From an uncultured Porphyromonas sp. (GTDB lineage Bacteria > Bacteroidota > Bacteroidia > Bacteroidales > Porphyromonadaceae): 5,425 nt of DNA. The DNA is taken from assembly GCA_945965245.1 (NCBI GenBank), contig CAMFNC010000072.1, forward strand, positions 1 to 5,425, in the 5' to 3' direction. A model generated the notes under the pieces. That model worked only from the letters and a program-made list of their open reading frames with translations, did no database searches and was not told where the DNA came from. This document shows, in pieces, positions 1 to 5,425 of this stretch; position 1 is the stretch's first letter; each line of letters opens with the position of its first letter. Both the position numbers and the translations under genes were made by a program.

Positions 1-266
1 CCGGAACCTGTTACGGGGTTACGGTGCTTGCCTTGCTTGGCCACGATTTCCAACATGATTTGTTCGATCTTGGCATGATCACCACCGGCTTGCTCGTGAA
101 TCTGCGTAAAGCTGGCAGAGTCAATATTCAAAGTTTGCACATCGATGAGAATCTCGTTGTCGTAAATTTCATCCATGTTGTTGTCGATTTTATTAGCCGG
201 TTGGGGCAATACGCCCAGAGGTTCCAGCACGCGGTGTGTGCCGTATTTGTTACCTTTTTTTTGCAT
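1..266 (-). CDS. kdd: L-erythro-3,5-diaminohexanoate dehydrogenase, N-terminal part (cut by window edge)
   Basis: The first 88 codons are present; the gene continues beyond base 1. Translation begins MQKKGNKYGTHRVLEPLGVL and continues through an IDNN...DNEILIDVQTLNIDSASF stretch, which I recognise as the N-terminus of lysine-fermentation 3,5-diaminohexanoate dehydrogenase. Known role: NAD(P)-dependent oxidation of L-erythro-3,5-diaminohexanoate to 5-amino-3-oxohexanoate with release of ammonia, in the cytoplasm. The nucleotide-binding domain lies outside the window. The ATG at 264-266 is the only sensible start, because the conserved KYGTHR segment follows directly. The leader is A/T-rich without a Shine-Dalgarno sequence. 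It lies 30 bases downstream of kce, whose product uses the Kdd product, so the genes are almost certainly cotranscribed. The identification rests on remembered family sequence and on pathway context. Confidence 0.9.
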   Translation of the reverse strand, partial: MQKKGNKYGTHRVLEPLGVLPQPANKIDNNMDEIYDNEILIDVQTLNIDSASFTQIHEQAGGDHAKIEQIMLEIVAKQGKHRNPVTGS

Positions 267-296
267 TGTTTTTATTACTGTGATTAGAATTGTTTT

Positions 297-1118
297 TTAT
301 TTGTTTAATCCCAAAATGACGCGAGCTTCGGCAGGAGTAGCCACTTCGCGGCCTAACTCTTTGGCCAAGCGAACCACTTTTTCTACCAATTCGCCATTGG
401 ATTTGGCCAATACACCTTTGGAGATATAGAGGTTGTCTTCGAAGCCTACACGCACGTGACCGCCCATCACAATGGTGGGAGCAGCCAACGTAAATGCACT
501 ACGACCGATACCCGTAGCTGTCCAAGTGGAGCCTGCGGGGATATTTTTTACGAGCCAAACCAAGTTGTCCACCGTGGCAGGGGTACAACCGGGAACGCCC
601 AAAACGAAGTTAAATTGCATGGGGGCACCGGGTACTTGCCCTTTGGCAGCCATGCGCAAAATGGTATCGAGGTGACCCATTTCAAAGCATTCGTACTCAG
701 GCTTGATATTATTTTCGATCATCCTCTTGCCAAAAGCGCGTATCATGGGCATGGTGTTTTCAAACACGTCATCGCCAAAGTTGCACGTACCACAGTCTAA
801 TGTGGCCATTTCGGGGAAAAGCTCGGTAGGTTGCAGTCTTTCTTCTGCAGTCATGCCCACGGCACCACCGGTAGAAGGGATAATGATTACATCGGGGCAT
901 TCCTTGCGGATGGCATCCATGCAAACGCAAAAACGTTCGCGGCTTTGGGTGGGGGTGCCATCATCTTCACGAACGTGCACGTGGATTACAGCCGCACCGG
1001 CATCGTATGCCGATTTGGCTTCACGCACGATTTCTTCTACTGTGTAAGGAACAGCTGGGTTCTGCTCCTTCATCACTTCTGCACCACAGATGGCAGCAGT
1101 AATAATCAGTTTTTCCAT
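297..1118 (-). CDS. kce: 3-keto-5-aminohexanoate cleavage enzyme (BKACE family)
   Basis: A complete 273-residue protein, the usual length for the BKACE (formerly DUF849) family. Known reaction: 5-amino-3-oxohexanoate plus acetyl-CoA gives 3-aminobutyryl-CoA and acetoacetate, on a TIM-barrel carrying a divalent metal. Visible signature residues match the characterised lysine-fermentation enzyme: Glu14, the metal-binding pair His46 and His48 in IHVHVRE, Ser82 in IPSTGG, Thr106 near ATLDCG, and a C-terminal GGHVRVGFEDN block giving Arg223, the metal ligand Glu227 and Asp228. That last block is shifted by about three residues from the published numbering I remember. The start ATG is supported by an AAAGGA sequence eight bases upstream and by the family-typical opening MEKLIITAAICGAE. 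It lies between kal and kdd, which act next to it in the pathway. This makes the specific Kce function more likely than another BKACE activity. Confidence 0.95.
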   Translation of the reverse strand: MEKLIITAAICGAEVMKEQNPAVPYTVEEIVREAKSAYDAGAAVIHVHVREDDGTPTQSRERFCVCMDAIRKECPDVIIIPSTGGAVGMTAEERLQPTELFPEMATLDCGTCNFGDDVFENTMPMIRAFGKRMIENNIKPEYECFEMGHLDTILRMAAKGQVPGAPMQFNFVLGVPGCTPATVDNLVWLVKNIPAGSTWTATGIGRSAFTLAAPTIVMGGHVRVGFEDNLYISKGVLAKSNGELVEKVVRLAKELGREVATPAEARVILGLNK

Positions 1119-1126
1119 TTCTTACG

Positions 1127-1132
1127 TCCTTT
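1127..1132 (-). promoter_or_regulatory. Shine-Dalgarno-like ribosome binding site of kce
   Basis: On the minus strand AAAGGA ends eight bases before the kce ATG at 1118. It is the only good anti-16S match in front of a start in this window. The leaders of kdd, kal, the CoA-transferase gene, the kinase and the regulator have none, as is common in Bacteroidota. It may help kce to be translated more strongly than its neighbours, but that is inference. Confidence 0.5.
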
Positions 1133-1149
1133 CTTTTTGACTGATTATC

Positions 1150-1536
1150 TTATTTCTTGCGTTGGCAGTCTTTGGTTACGACACAAGTACCGCTGGCGCG
1201 GCATACCACGATGGGTTCGTCCAAGACGTCGGCAGCCGAAGCAGAAATATCGGTGCGAGCCACTACCACTTTGCGGGCTTCGAATGTCATCTTGCGACTG
1301 GAATTGCCCACATGGGTAATCTCACCCACTGCTTCGATATAGTCACCGGCATATACAGGTGCCAAAAATTCCACATTGTCGTAGGCTACGAACAGACCCT
1401 CATCGCCATCGTGCATAATCAAAAGTTCGGTGGCTACGTCACCAAACAAGGCGAGCATGTGCGCTCCATCCACCAAGTTGCCACCATAGTGTGCATCTTG
1501 AGAACTCATGCGCAATCTAATCATTGATTTTTCCAT
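1150..1536 (-). CDS. kal: 3-aminobutyryl-CoA ammonia-lyase, hotdog fold
   Basis: A complete 128-residue protein, the right size for the small single-domain hotdog enzyme of lysine fermentation. Known reaction: L-3-aminobutyryl-CoA gives crotonyl-CoA and ammonia, in the cytoplasm. The sequence shows the hotdog pattern. An opening strand (IRLRMSS) leads to a QDAHYGGNLVDGAHMLALFG segment that forms the start of the central helix. A DGDEGLFVAYDNVEFLAPVYAGD turn follows, then long strands (EAVGEITHVG, KMTFEARKVVVAR), ending in a CxxSGTCV strand and a charged tail. It is placed between the CoA-transferase subunit and kce, the gene that makes its substrate. Alone, the fold would also fit an acyl-CoA thioesterase; the neighbourhood decides for Kal. 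No Shine-Dalgarno sequence is seen. The gap to kce is 31 bases. Confidence 0.92.
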   Translation of the reverse strand: MEKSMIRLRMSSQDAHYGGNLVDGAHMLALFGDVATELLIMHDGDEGLFVAYDNVEFLAPVYAGDYIEAVGEITHVGNSSRKMTFEARKVVVARTDISASAADVLDEPIVVCRASGTCVVTKDCQRKK

Positions 1537-1587
1537 GAAATAATATAATTAAATGTGATTAGTATTATTTGTGAGCTGATAGTTTTA

Positions 1588-2235
1588 TTATTCCTTAACT
1601 AAATAGTCAATGAAAATAGAAGAAGTGTGAACTTCGTGGGGAGCAATCTCGCCCATTTCTACCAATTCATCCACCTCGGCCACTACGCAGTCGGCAGCCA
1701 TAGCCATCAGTGGGTTAAAGTTTTTGGTGGTTCCGTAGTAAACCAGATTACCCATCTTATCGCCTTTGCTGGCATGGATAAAGGCCACATCGGCATGCAG
1801 GGGTTTTTCCAGCAACCATTCTTCACCATCAATCATTACGCGTTGTTTACCATCGGCCACGATAGTGCCCAAACCGGTTTTGGTTAATGCACCACCCAAT
1901 CCCATGCCACCGCAGCGGATACGTTCGGCCAGACTACCTTGAGGGCAGAATTCGACCTCCATTTCGCCATTGTTCATCAATTCGGCCGTGCGGGGATTGG
2001 TTCCTATGTGTGATACGATTACTTTCTTGATTTGCTTATTATCCACCAGACGACCGTTGCCACGATCTATATAAGAGGTGTCATTTACAATCAGAGTCAA
2101 ATCCTTTACACCGGATTTCACCAATTCGTCCACGATACGTTCAGGCGTACCATTTGCCAAAAAACCGCCAATCATTACGGTCATGCCGTCTTTCAGTTTT
2201 GCAGCGGCATCTTTTGCAGATATTAATTTGTCCAT
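1588..2235 (-). CDS. atoD: Butyryl-CoA:acetoacetate CoA-transferase, alpha subunit
   Basis: A complete 215-residue protein, normal for subunit A of family I CoA-transferases. Residues 16-31 (DGMTVMIGGFLANGTP) fit the family signature of a DG start, three hydrophobics, GGF and GxP. A glycine-rich GGMGLGGALTKTGLGT stretch near residues 110-125 is also typical. The C-terminal FNPLMAMAADCVVAEVDELVEMGEI segment is characteristic as well. In lysine fermentation the alpha/beta enzyme moves CoA from butyryl-CoA to acetoacetate, yielding butyrate and acetoacetyl-CoA. The catalytic glutamate is on the beta subunit, which usually follows directly but here is replaced by kal; it must be encoded elsewhere, perhaps at the far end of the operon. 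This is probably the first gene of the transcription unit, since only debris lies upstream. Substrate choice (butyrate, acetate or another acid) is inferred from context. Confidence 0.9.
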   Translation of the reverse strand: MDKLISAKDAAAKLKDGMTVMIGGFLANGTPERIVDELVKSGVKDLTLIVNDTSYIDRGNGRLVDNKQIKKVIVSHIGTNPRTAELMNNGEMEVEFCPQGSLAERIRCGGMGLGGALTKTGLGTIVADGKQRVMIDGEEWLLEKPLHADVAFIHASKGDKMGNLVYYGTTKNFNPLMAMAADCVVAEVDELVEMGEIAPHEVHTSSIFIDYLVKE

Positions 2236-2363
2236 GGTATAAATATTATGTTTATCAATAATAATTATTACTCATTCATTTGTTAGTCTGAATAGTGCCG
2301 ATACCTTATCCGGAGCCGGTAATATTTCTCCGAGTAAACGAGTAAAGACCCACCGAAAGGGAA

Positions 2364-2394
2364 CATCTTTCCTACTATTCTTAGAGGAAAGGTG
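2364..2394. repeat. Hairpin, 10-bp stem
   Basis: CATCTTTCCT (2364-2373) pairs with AGGAAAGGTG (2385-2394) with a single G-U pair, leaving an 11-base loop. No T-run follows on either strand, so it does not look like a simple intrinsic terminator. It lies inside the gene-free block upstream of the lysine operon. Confidence 0.45.
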
Positions 2395-2471
2395 CTCACC
2401 AAAATCGCCTGTATCCAAACAAGTATCGATTGTCTAATCAAAAAAATCCTAAGAGAAGTCTTTATTAACAC

Positions 2472-2503
2472 CCCAAAAGAGTGAGAAAAATCCGCTCTTT
2501 GGG
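2472..2503. repeat. Hairpin with CCCAAAGAG/CTCTTTGGG stem
   Basis: CCCAAAAGAG (2472-2481) pairs with CTCTTTGGG (2495-2503), one A bulged, across a 13-base loop. No terminal T-run follows on either strand. Together with the neighbouring hairpin it gives the block a structured, repeat-like look. Confidence 0.4.
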
Positions 2504-2554
2504 CTTCAGTGACTAGTCTTCGGCTAACAGCTTTCAAAGTTAGCAATACTTTTA

Positions 2555-2834
2555 TTAACAAACAACATTAGAAACCGAGTACACCATTTGTGCATTTCCA
2601 GTATCTCCATTATCCTTCTTGCTTAATCTGTTTATTATTAGCTGTTCCAGTGGACAATACTCTCCTACAATGTTTAGTATGTGAACTCCACTAACCGAAG
2701 ATAACACTTCAGGATTCTTTAATTAGAATAGCTTCAAAATCAAAGCCTATCAAATCTTGTTCCAATTTCAGAAGAAAACAGGACTTTCCTGTCTCATATG
2801 TACCAAGTAATGGTAAATGAATGAATGTCAGCAT
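2555..2834 (-). pseudogene. Frameshifted fragment of a P-loop NTPase-like gene
   Basis: I do not recognise the family. An ATG at 2834, 23 bases after the stop of the DUF4007 remnant, opens 41 codons (MLTFIHLPLLGTYETGKSCF...) ending at a TGA (2709-2711). Residues 11-18, GTYETGKS, fit the Walker A consensus GxxxxGK[ST], preceded by a hydrophobic strand (FIHLPLL) and followed by a helix (CFLLKLEQDL) as in real P-loops. Just before that stop, a neighbouring frame opens (PEVLSSVSGVHILNIVGEYC then PLEQLIINRLSKK) and runs to a TAA at 2555-2557. Together they read as one protein start broken by a single-base frameshift near 2712-2720, then truncated at about 95 codons. The position right after DUF4007 suggests the second gene of the same dead operon. 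The Walker A is seen; the NTPase function is inference, and chance is not excluded. Confidence 0.45.
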
Positions 2835-2857
2835 GATACTGATTAACTATTTCGCGG

Positions 2858-3469
2858 TTACTTTCTGTGCATTAGGTGTGATGACATATTTTTCATTACC
2901 TGAACCCCTGATTCTATATTGGCTGATGGACTATAATTCTTCATTTTATAGTAGTATTTAAGCACTTCATTAGGTTTCAAACTCTTGAGAAAGTGTACCT
3001 GTCTCAATCCTGCAGTATCGGTATAACGAAATATATTTGGAAATTTAACTTGTAGTGCCATAAGCATATTGATAAGTTCCATATCGTTTAGACAGAATAC
3101 ATTACCAATCAATTGTAGTGTATCATAGTCAACATTATCAGTATCACCTTTCTCCTTAACAATGGCATAAAGAAGTATCTCCACTGGCAATTGATGCTTT
3201 CCATCTATATTGAAAGAATATTGTTTTTCGTCACTTGATAACCGTATTAAATCCAGATCTGTCAGTAACATTGAATAATTTTCCATGGACGTATAGAGGC
3301 AACCATATTTTTGCCTACTCCGAGTTTGACAACTGAATAAAGTTCGTTCCAATCATATTATTCTCAAGTATAAAATCATAACCCTTCTTAAGCCACAAAG
3401 CTTTTCAAGGAAACGATTCATGTCCAGAAATATATGTTTATTTCGATGCAAACGAGCTTCCGGACACAT
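2858..3469 (-). pseudogene. Decayed DUF4007-family gene (defence-associated family)
   Basis: Joining three frames restores a DUF4007-like protein. From the ATG at 3469 the frame reads MCPEARLHRNKHIF. A one-base loss in the T-run at 3428-3430 leads to SGHESFP, a TGA stop at 3405-3407 where the family seems to have cysteine, then KALWLKKGYDFILENN. Another shift near 3333 gives VVKLGVGKNMVASIRPW, and a further one near 3275 gives LFNVTDRSG. Then a jump of roughly 100 missing residues leads to the C-terminal domain (DLDLIRLS, LPVEILLYAIV, IFRYTDTAGLRQVHFLK, VLKYYY), open to the TAA at 2858-2860. The order SGHE, WLKKGYDF, AVVKLGVGKNMV and IRFW, then a C-terminal DTAGLR and YY, is what I remember of DUF4007. 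The open frame 2858-3352 alone looks like a 164-residue hypothetical protein, but its first 20 or so residues come from the wrong frame. The family's biochemical role is not settled; it is often reported near PAPS-reductase-like genes. Confidence 0.75.
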
Positions 3470-3565
3470 CCACTTAACTGCAAAAAATAGAGAAACAGTT
3501 GGCTCGGCAACCGTTGTCATGCTTTTTTAGTTTCTTTGTATCACACATTCAATATTAACCTCGCA
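3470..3565. promoter_or_regulatory. Divergent intergenic region upstream of the sensor kinase
   Basis: This stretch of 96 bases separates the dead minus-strand gene from the plus-strand kinase and should hold the kinase promoter. A TTTG occurs at 3535-3538, but no TAnnTTTG box follows at the usual 19-21 base distance, so no promoter is called with confidence. A minus-strand ATG at 3518-3520 is in frame with the start of the DUF4007 remnant and could be an alternative start for it. The kinase start has no Shine-Dalgarno sequence. Confidence 0.35.
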
Positions 3566-5146
3566 ATGAAATATAATGATAAAAAAATCCTATTGGGTCT
3601 GCTGTCTTTTTTGATGGTAGGTGGTATCATCGTGATGTTTATCATGCAGATGGAGTATATGCATCGCATCGATAGAATTCGCAGAGATAACTTCTTCCGC
3701 CAATGCAAAACAGCTCTGAATACCGTGAAAGAGGAAATTCAAACCACGGAGATGGTGCGTTATTTCAATAGCGAGATGACACGTCATGGGATGCGAGGCA
3801 GAGCTCTGATGAATTCGAGGGCAGCCATCGACATCAACGACACCGACACCCTGATAAAGAAACTGCTGACCAATTGCAGCGACACCCTCTCTCGATACAG
3901 ACTCCGGGATTCATTACATGAAGTTTTGTCATCTGCCAAAGACTCGATACTTTTGGCTCAAATAAACGCAGAAACCGATTCGGCCACGCGCGAGGATATT
4001 ATGGAGCAATATTTTGCAGCTCGTGAAAACATCAACGATTTTTTACTGAAGTATATCTATAATTCCAAGAAAGACAGTCTGCCACAGCTTATCAGTCCTT
4101 ACCGATTGGTCAATTCGGTGAGAAACGAACTCTCCAAAATAGGCATCAACAATCCCTTTTATCTGCAACTTTTCGACAAGGAGAAACGACTGATATATGA
4201 AGCTCTGACACCAGGGATGCTCCGTATAATGCCCACCGAACACAACAGCGTGGAGCAAAACCTTTTCTTGATTTCACATAAAGACGAAAATATCTCCTTT
4301 CCATTCGTAAGAATTACCTTCGAAGACCCGCTATACGAAAGCGACTGGCAGTCCTTCCTGCCGGTCGTGTTCATTGCGCTCATCATGCTCATCACCACCA
4401 TCTATGCCTTTTGGATTATGCTCCGTCAATTCGAGTTTCAGAAACAGAAAAACGATTTTATCAACAACATGGCGCATGAAATCAAAACCCCCGTGGCCAG
4501 CATTACTCTGGCTACCCAAATGCTCCAAGACCGGGATATATGCAGACAGTCGGAAAAGTTTAACCAAATTTTGGGAGCCATTGGCGCAGAGTCCCAAAGA
4601 ATCAAACTTTTGGCAGAAAAGGTATTGCAATTGGCATCCTTCGATGATGGCATCAAACCTCGTAATGAACTGCTGGACATCAACGAAATCCTGCTCTCCA
4701 TCGTTAGCAATCTTGCCCTTAGAATTGAAAATTCCGGAGGTCGATTGGAACTGGATTTGAATGCCGAAAACACCTGGGTAAACGGAGATAAAGTGCACTG
4801 TGCCAATCTGTTTTACAATCTGATAGAAAATTCCATCAAATATGCACGCGAAGGAGTGCCACTGGAACTGAAAATATCCAGCCACAACCGCGGAACCAAT
4901 CAGTCTGCCATTGTGATACAGTTTCGCGACAATGGTATAGGGATGAGCAAAGAGCACATCAAACACATCTTCGAGAGATATTACCGCATCACTTCGGGCA
5001 ATCATCATAACGTAAAAGGTTTCGGTCTAGGACTCTCTTATGTTAAAAGTGTTATTAACAATATGGGTGGTGAAATCACCACCAAAAGCACCCCAAAAGA
5101 GGGAACTTTGATGAAAATTGAACTTCCAACGGCAAAAAATAGTTAA
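3566..5146 (+). CDS. rprX: Membrane sensor histidine kinase, RprX-like
   Basis: From the ATG at 3566 this is a 526-residue protein. An upstream in-frame TTG at 3536 is less likely, because the membrane anchor follows neatly after MKYNDKK. Transmembrane helix 1 is about residues 8-28. A periplasmic sensor of roughly 235 residues (30-264) resembles no ligand-binding fold I recognise. Transmembrane helix 2 is about 265-286. Only some 18 residues separate it from the phospho-acceptor His304 in NNMAHEIKTPVAS, so there is no HAMP domain. The ATP-binding domain has the N box (Asn418 and Asn422 in NLIENSIKYA), G1 DNGIGM (Asp455), F box IFERYYRI (468-475) and G2 GFGLGLSYV (485-493). All catalytic boxes look intact. 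The architecture and the downstream regulator fit RprX, the sensor of the Bacteroides RprX/RprY pair. The signal sensed is unknown. The symbol is an inference from architecture and the neighbour. Confidence 0.85.
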   Translation: MKYNDKKILLGLLSFLMVGGIIVMFIMQMEYMHRIDRIRRDNFFRQCKTALNTVKEEIQTTEMVRYFNSEMTRHGMRGRALMNSRAAIDINDTDTLIKKLLTNCSDTLSRYRLRDSLHEVLSSAKDSILLAQINAETDSATREDIMEQYFAARENINDFLLKYIYNSKKDSLPQLISPYRLVNSVRNELSKIGINNPFYLQLFDKEKRLIYEALTPGMLRIMPTEHNSVEQNLFLISHKDENISFPFVRITFEDPLYESDWQSFLPVVFIALIMLITTIYAFWIMLRQFEFQKQKNDFINNMAHEIKTPVASITLATQMLQDRDICRQSEKFNQILGAIGAESQRIKLLAEKVLQLASFDDGIKPRNELLDINEILLSIVSNLALRIENSGGRLELDLNAENTWVNGDKVHCANLFYNLIENSIKYAREGVPLELKISSHNRGTNQSAIVIQFRDNGIGMSKEHIKHIFERYYRITSGNHHNVKGFGLGLSYVKSVINNMGGEITTKSTPKEGTLMKIELPTAKNS

Positions 5147-5280
5147 AATTCAATAAATTCATTTATCTTTAACACATAGAGTAATGTATGCGTATTTACA
5201 ATTTTCCCATTACAATACATTTGGCTTCGCATACCACTGCTCTTATGGAATCGTATGACTAATAAATTATTGAATCGTAT
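5147..5280 (+). promoter_or_regulatory. Kinase-regulator spacer with inverted and direct repeats
   Basis: A 134-base AT-rich gap. AATGTAT (5183-5189) can pair with ATACATT (5215-5221), while the overlapping GTATGCG (5186-5192) can pair instead with CGCATAC (5228-5234); the two pairings exclude each other. GAATCGTAT occurs twice, at 5248-5256 and 5272-5280, the second copy touching the regulator ATG. There is no clear terminator and no clear TAnnTTTG promoter. It may hold an operator or a second start of transcription; this is inference. Confidence 0.35.
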
Positions 5281-5425
5281 ATGAAAATCTTACTCTGCGA
5301 AGACGAAGAAAGTTTTGGTTTCTTGCTCAAAGAAATTTTGGAGACCAAAGGCTTCGAGGTGGATTTATTCACCGATGGCGAAAAAGGCTGCGCTGCATTT
5401 CCTGCGAGTGTGTACGATATTTGCC
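5281..5425 (+). CDS. rprY: Response regulator receiver domain, N-terminal part, RprY-like (cut by window edge)
   Basis: The first 48 codons are present; the gene runs past the right edge. Translation begins MKILLCEDEESFGFLLKEIL and continues with ETKGFEVDLFTDGEKG and ...VYDIC. This is the classic start of a CheY-like receiver: a hydrophobic strand followed by the acidic pair Glu7-Asp8 that binds Mg2+, then helix 1 and strand 2. The phosphorylated Asp would lie just after VYDIC, outside the window, as would the expected winged-helix DNA-binding domain of an OmpR-type regulator. Its position behind an RprX-like kinase, and its similarity to the RprY N-terminus as I remember it, support the assignment. 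The start ATG is fixed by the canonical first strand; no Shine-Dalgarno sequence is seen. In Porphyromonas, RprY is described as lacking its kinase; here the kinase is present. Confidence 0.88.
   Translation, partial: MKILLCEDEESFGFLLKEILETKGFEVDLFTDGEKGCAAFPASVYDIC

Larger units (their letters stand above)
2236..2554. other. Non-coding interval upstream of the CoA-transferase gene, with hairpins
   Basis: About 320 bases without a convincing gene. It must hold the promoter of the lysine operon, but I find no clear Bacteroidota TTTG / TAnnTTTG pair before base 2235. A minus-strand open frame of 92 codons (2283-2561) has no recognisable motif. Structure seen: an 8-base tandem duplication CGAGTAAA at 2331-2346, a hairpin at 2364-2394 and another at 2472-2503. 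Imperfect inverted repeats begin TGTTAG at 2281 and end CTAACA at 2529. Confidence 0.5.

Noticed and set aside
831..1319. Plus-strand open frame of 162 codons across kce and kal.
   Set aside because: Antisense to two firmly identified genes and spans their gap; a shadow of their codon use.
2236..2290. Possible Bacteroidota promoter just before the CoA-transferase gene (TAATATTT near 2245).
   Set aside because: It would lie almost on the start codon and has no TTTG box at the proper distance.
2283..2561. Minus-strand open frame of 92 codons.
   Set aside because: No recognisable motif, unusual arginine/isoleucine-rich composition, and it overlaps the end of the P-loop debris and contains both hairpins; more likely non-coding.
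3495..3515. GTTG...CAAC near-palindrome near the 5' end of the DUF4007 remnant.
   Set aside because: Only four clean pairs and no second copy or duplication around it, so not supported as an element end or operator.
3536..3565. Upstream TTG start for the kinase, adding ten residues.
   Set aside because: The added residues (MYHTFNINLA) do not improve the membrane anchor; the ATG at 3566 gives a normal short cytoplasmic N-terminus.
4331..5008. Long minus-strand open frame (225 codons) antisense to the kinase.
   Set aside because: It covers the conserved H and N boxes of the kinase on the other strand; its translation has no family features and it is explained by the codon use of the real gene.
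2469..5102. Shared 13-mer CACCCCAAAAGAG in the hairpin block (2470-2482) and inside the kinase gene (near 5090).
   Set aside because: One such match is expected fairly often in a window of this size, and one copy is in conserved coding sequence.

Overview
The window reads as a Bacteroidales-type bacterium. The lysine-fermentation genes and the sensor kinase/regulator pair resemble those of Porphyromonas, Odoribacter and their relatives, and most start codons have A/T-rich leaders without a Shine-Dalgarno sequence, as is usual in Bacteroidota. The genus cannot be fixed from the sequence alone.

Left part (1-2235, minus strand): a four-gene stretch of the lysine-to-butyrate/acetate fermentation pathway. 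In transcription order it holds a CoA-transferase alpha subunit (atoD type), 3-aminobutyryl-CoA ammonia-lyase (kal), the 3-keto-5-aminohexanoate cleavage enzyme (kce) and the first 88 codons of L-erythro-3,5-diaminohexanoate dehydrogenase (kdd), which runs off the left edge. Gaps are 51, 31 and 30 bases, so this is very probably one operon. Kdd oxidises 3,5-diaminohexanoate. Kce uses acetyl-CoA to split the product into acetoacetate and 3-aminobutyryl-CoA. Kal removes ammonia to give crotonyl-CoA. The CoA-transferase later moves CoA from butyryl-CoA to acetoacetate, releasing butyrate. The beta subunit of the transferase and the lysine aminomutases are not in the window.

Middle part (2236-3565): AT-rich DNA with no intact gene but clear gene debris on the minus strand. 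Joining reading frames by hand recovers a decayed gene of the DUF4007 family (2858-3469), with an SGHE-type N-terminus, a premature stop, several frameshifts and an apparent internal deletion. It is followed 23 bases later by the start of a second broken gene with an N-terminal Walker A motif (2555-2834). DUF4007 proteins are, as far as I recall, found near PAPS-reductase/DNA-phosphorothioation-type genes in genome-defence neighbourhoods, so this looks like the fossil of a small defence operon. Beyond it (2281-2529) lies a short non-coding block with imperfect terminal inverted repeats and two strong hairpins.

Right part (3566-5425, plus strand): a membrane sensor histidine kinase (RprX-like, complete) and, after a 134-base spacer, the first 48 codons of its probable response regulator (RprY-like), cut by the right edge. 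The spacer holds inverted repeats and a duplicated 9-mer next to the regulator start.
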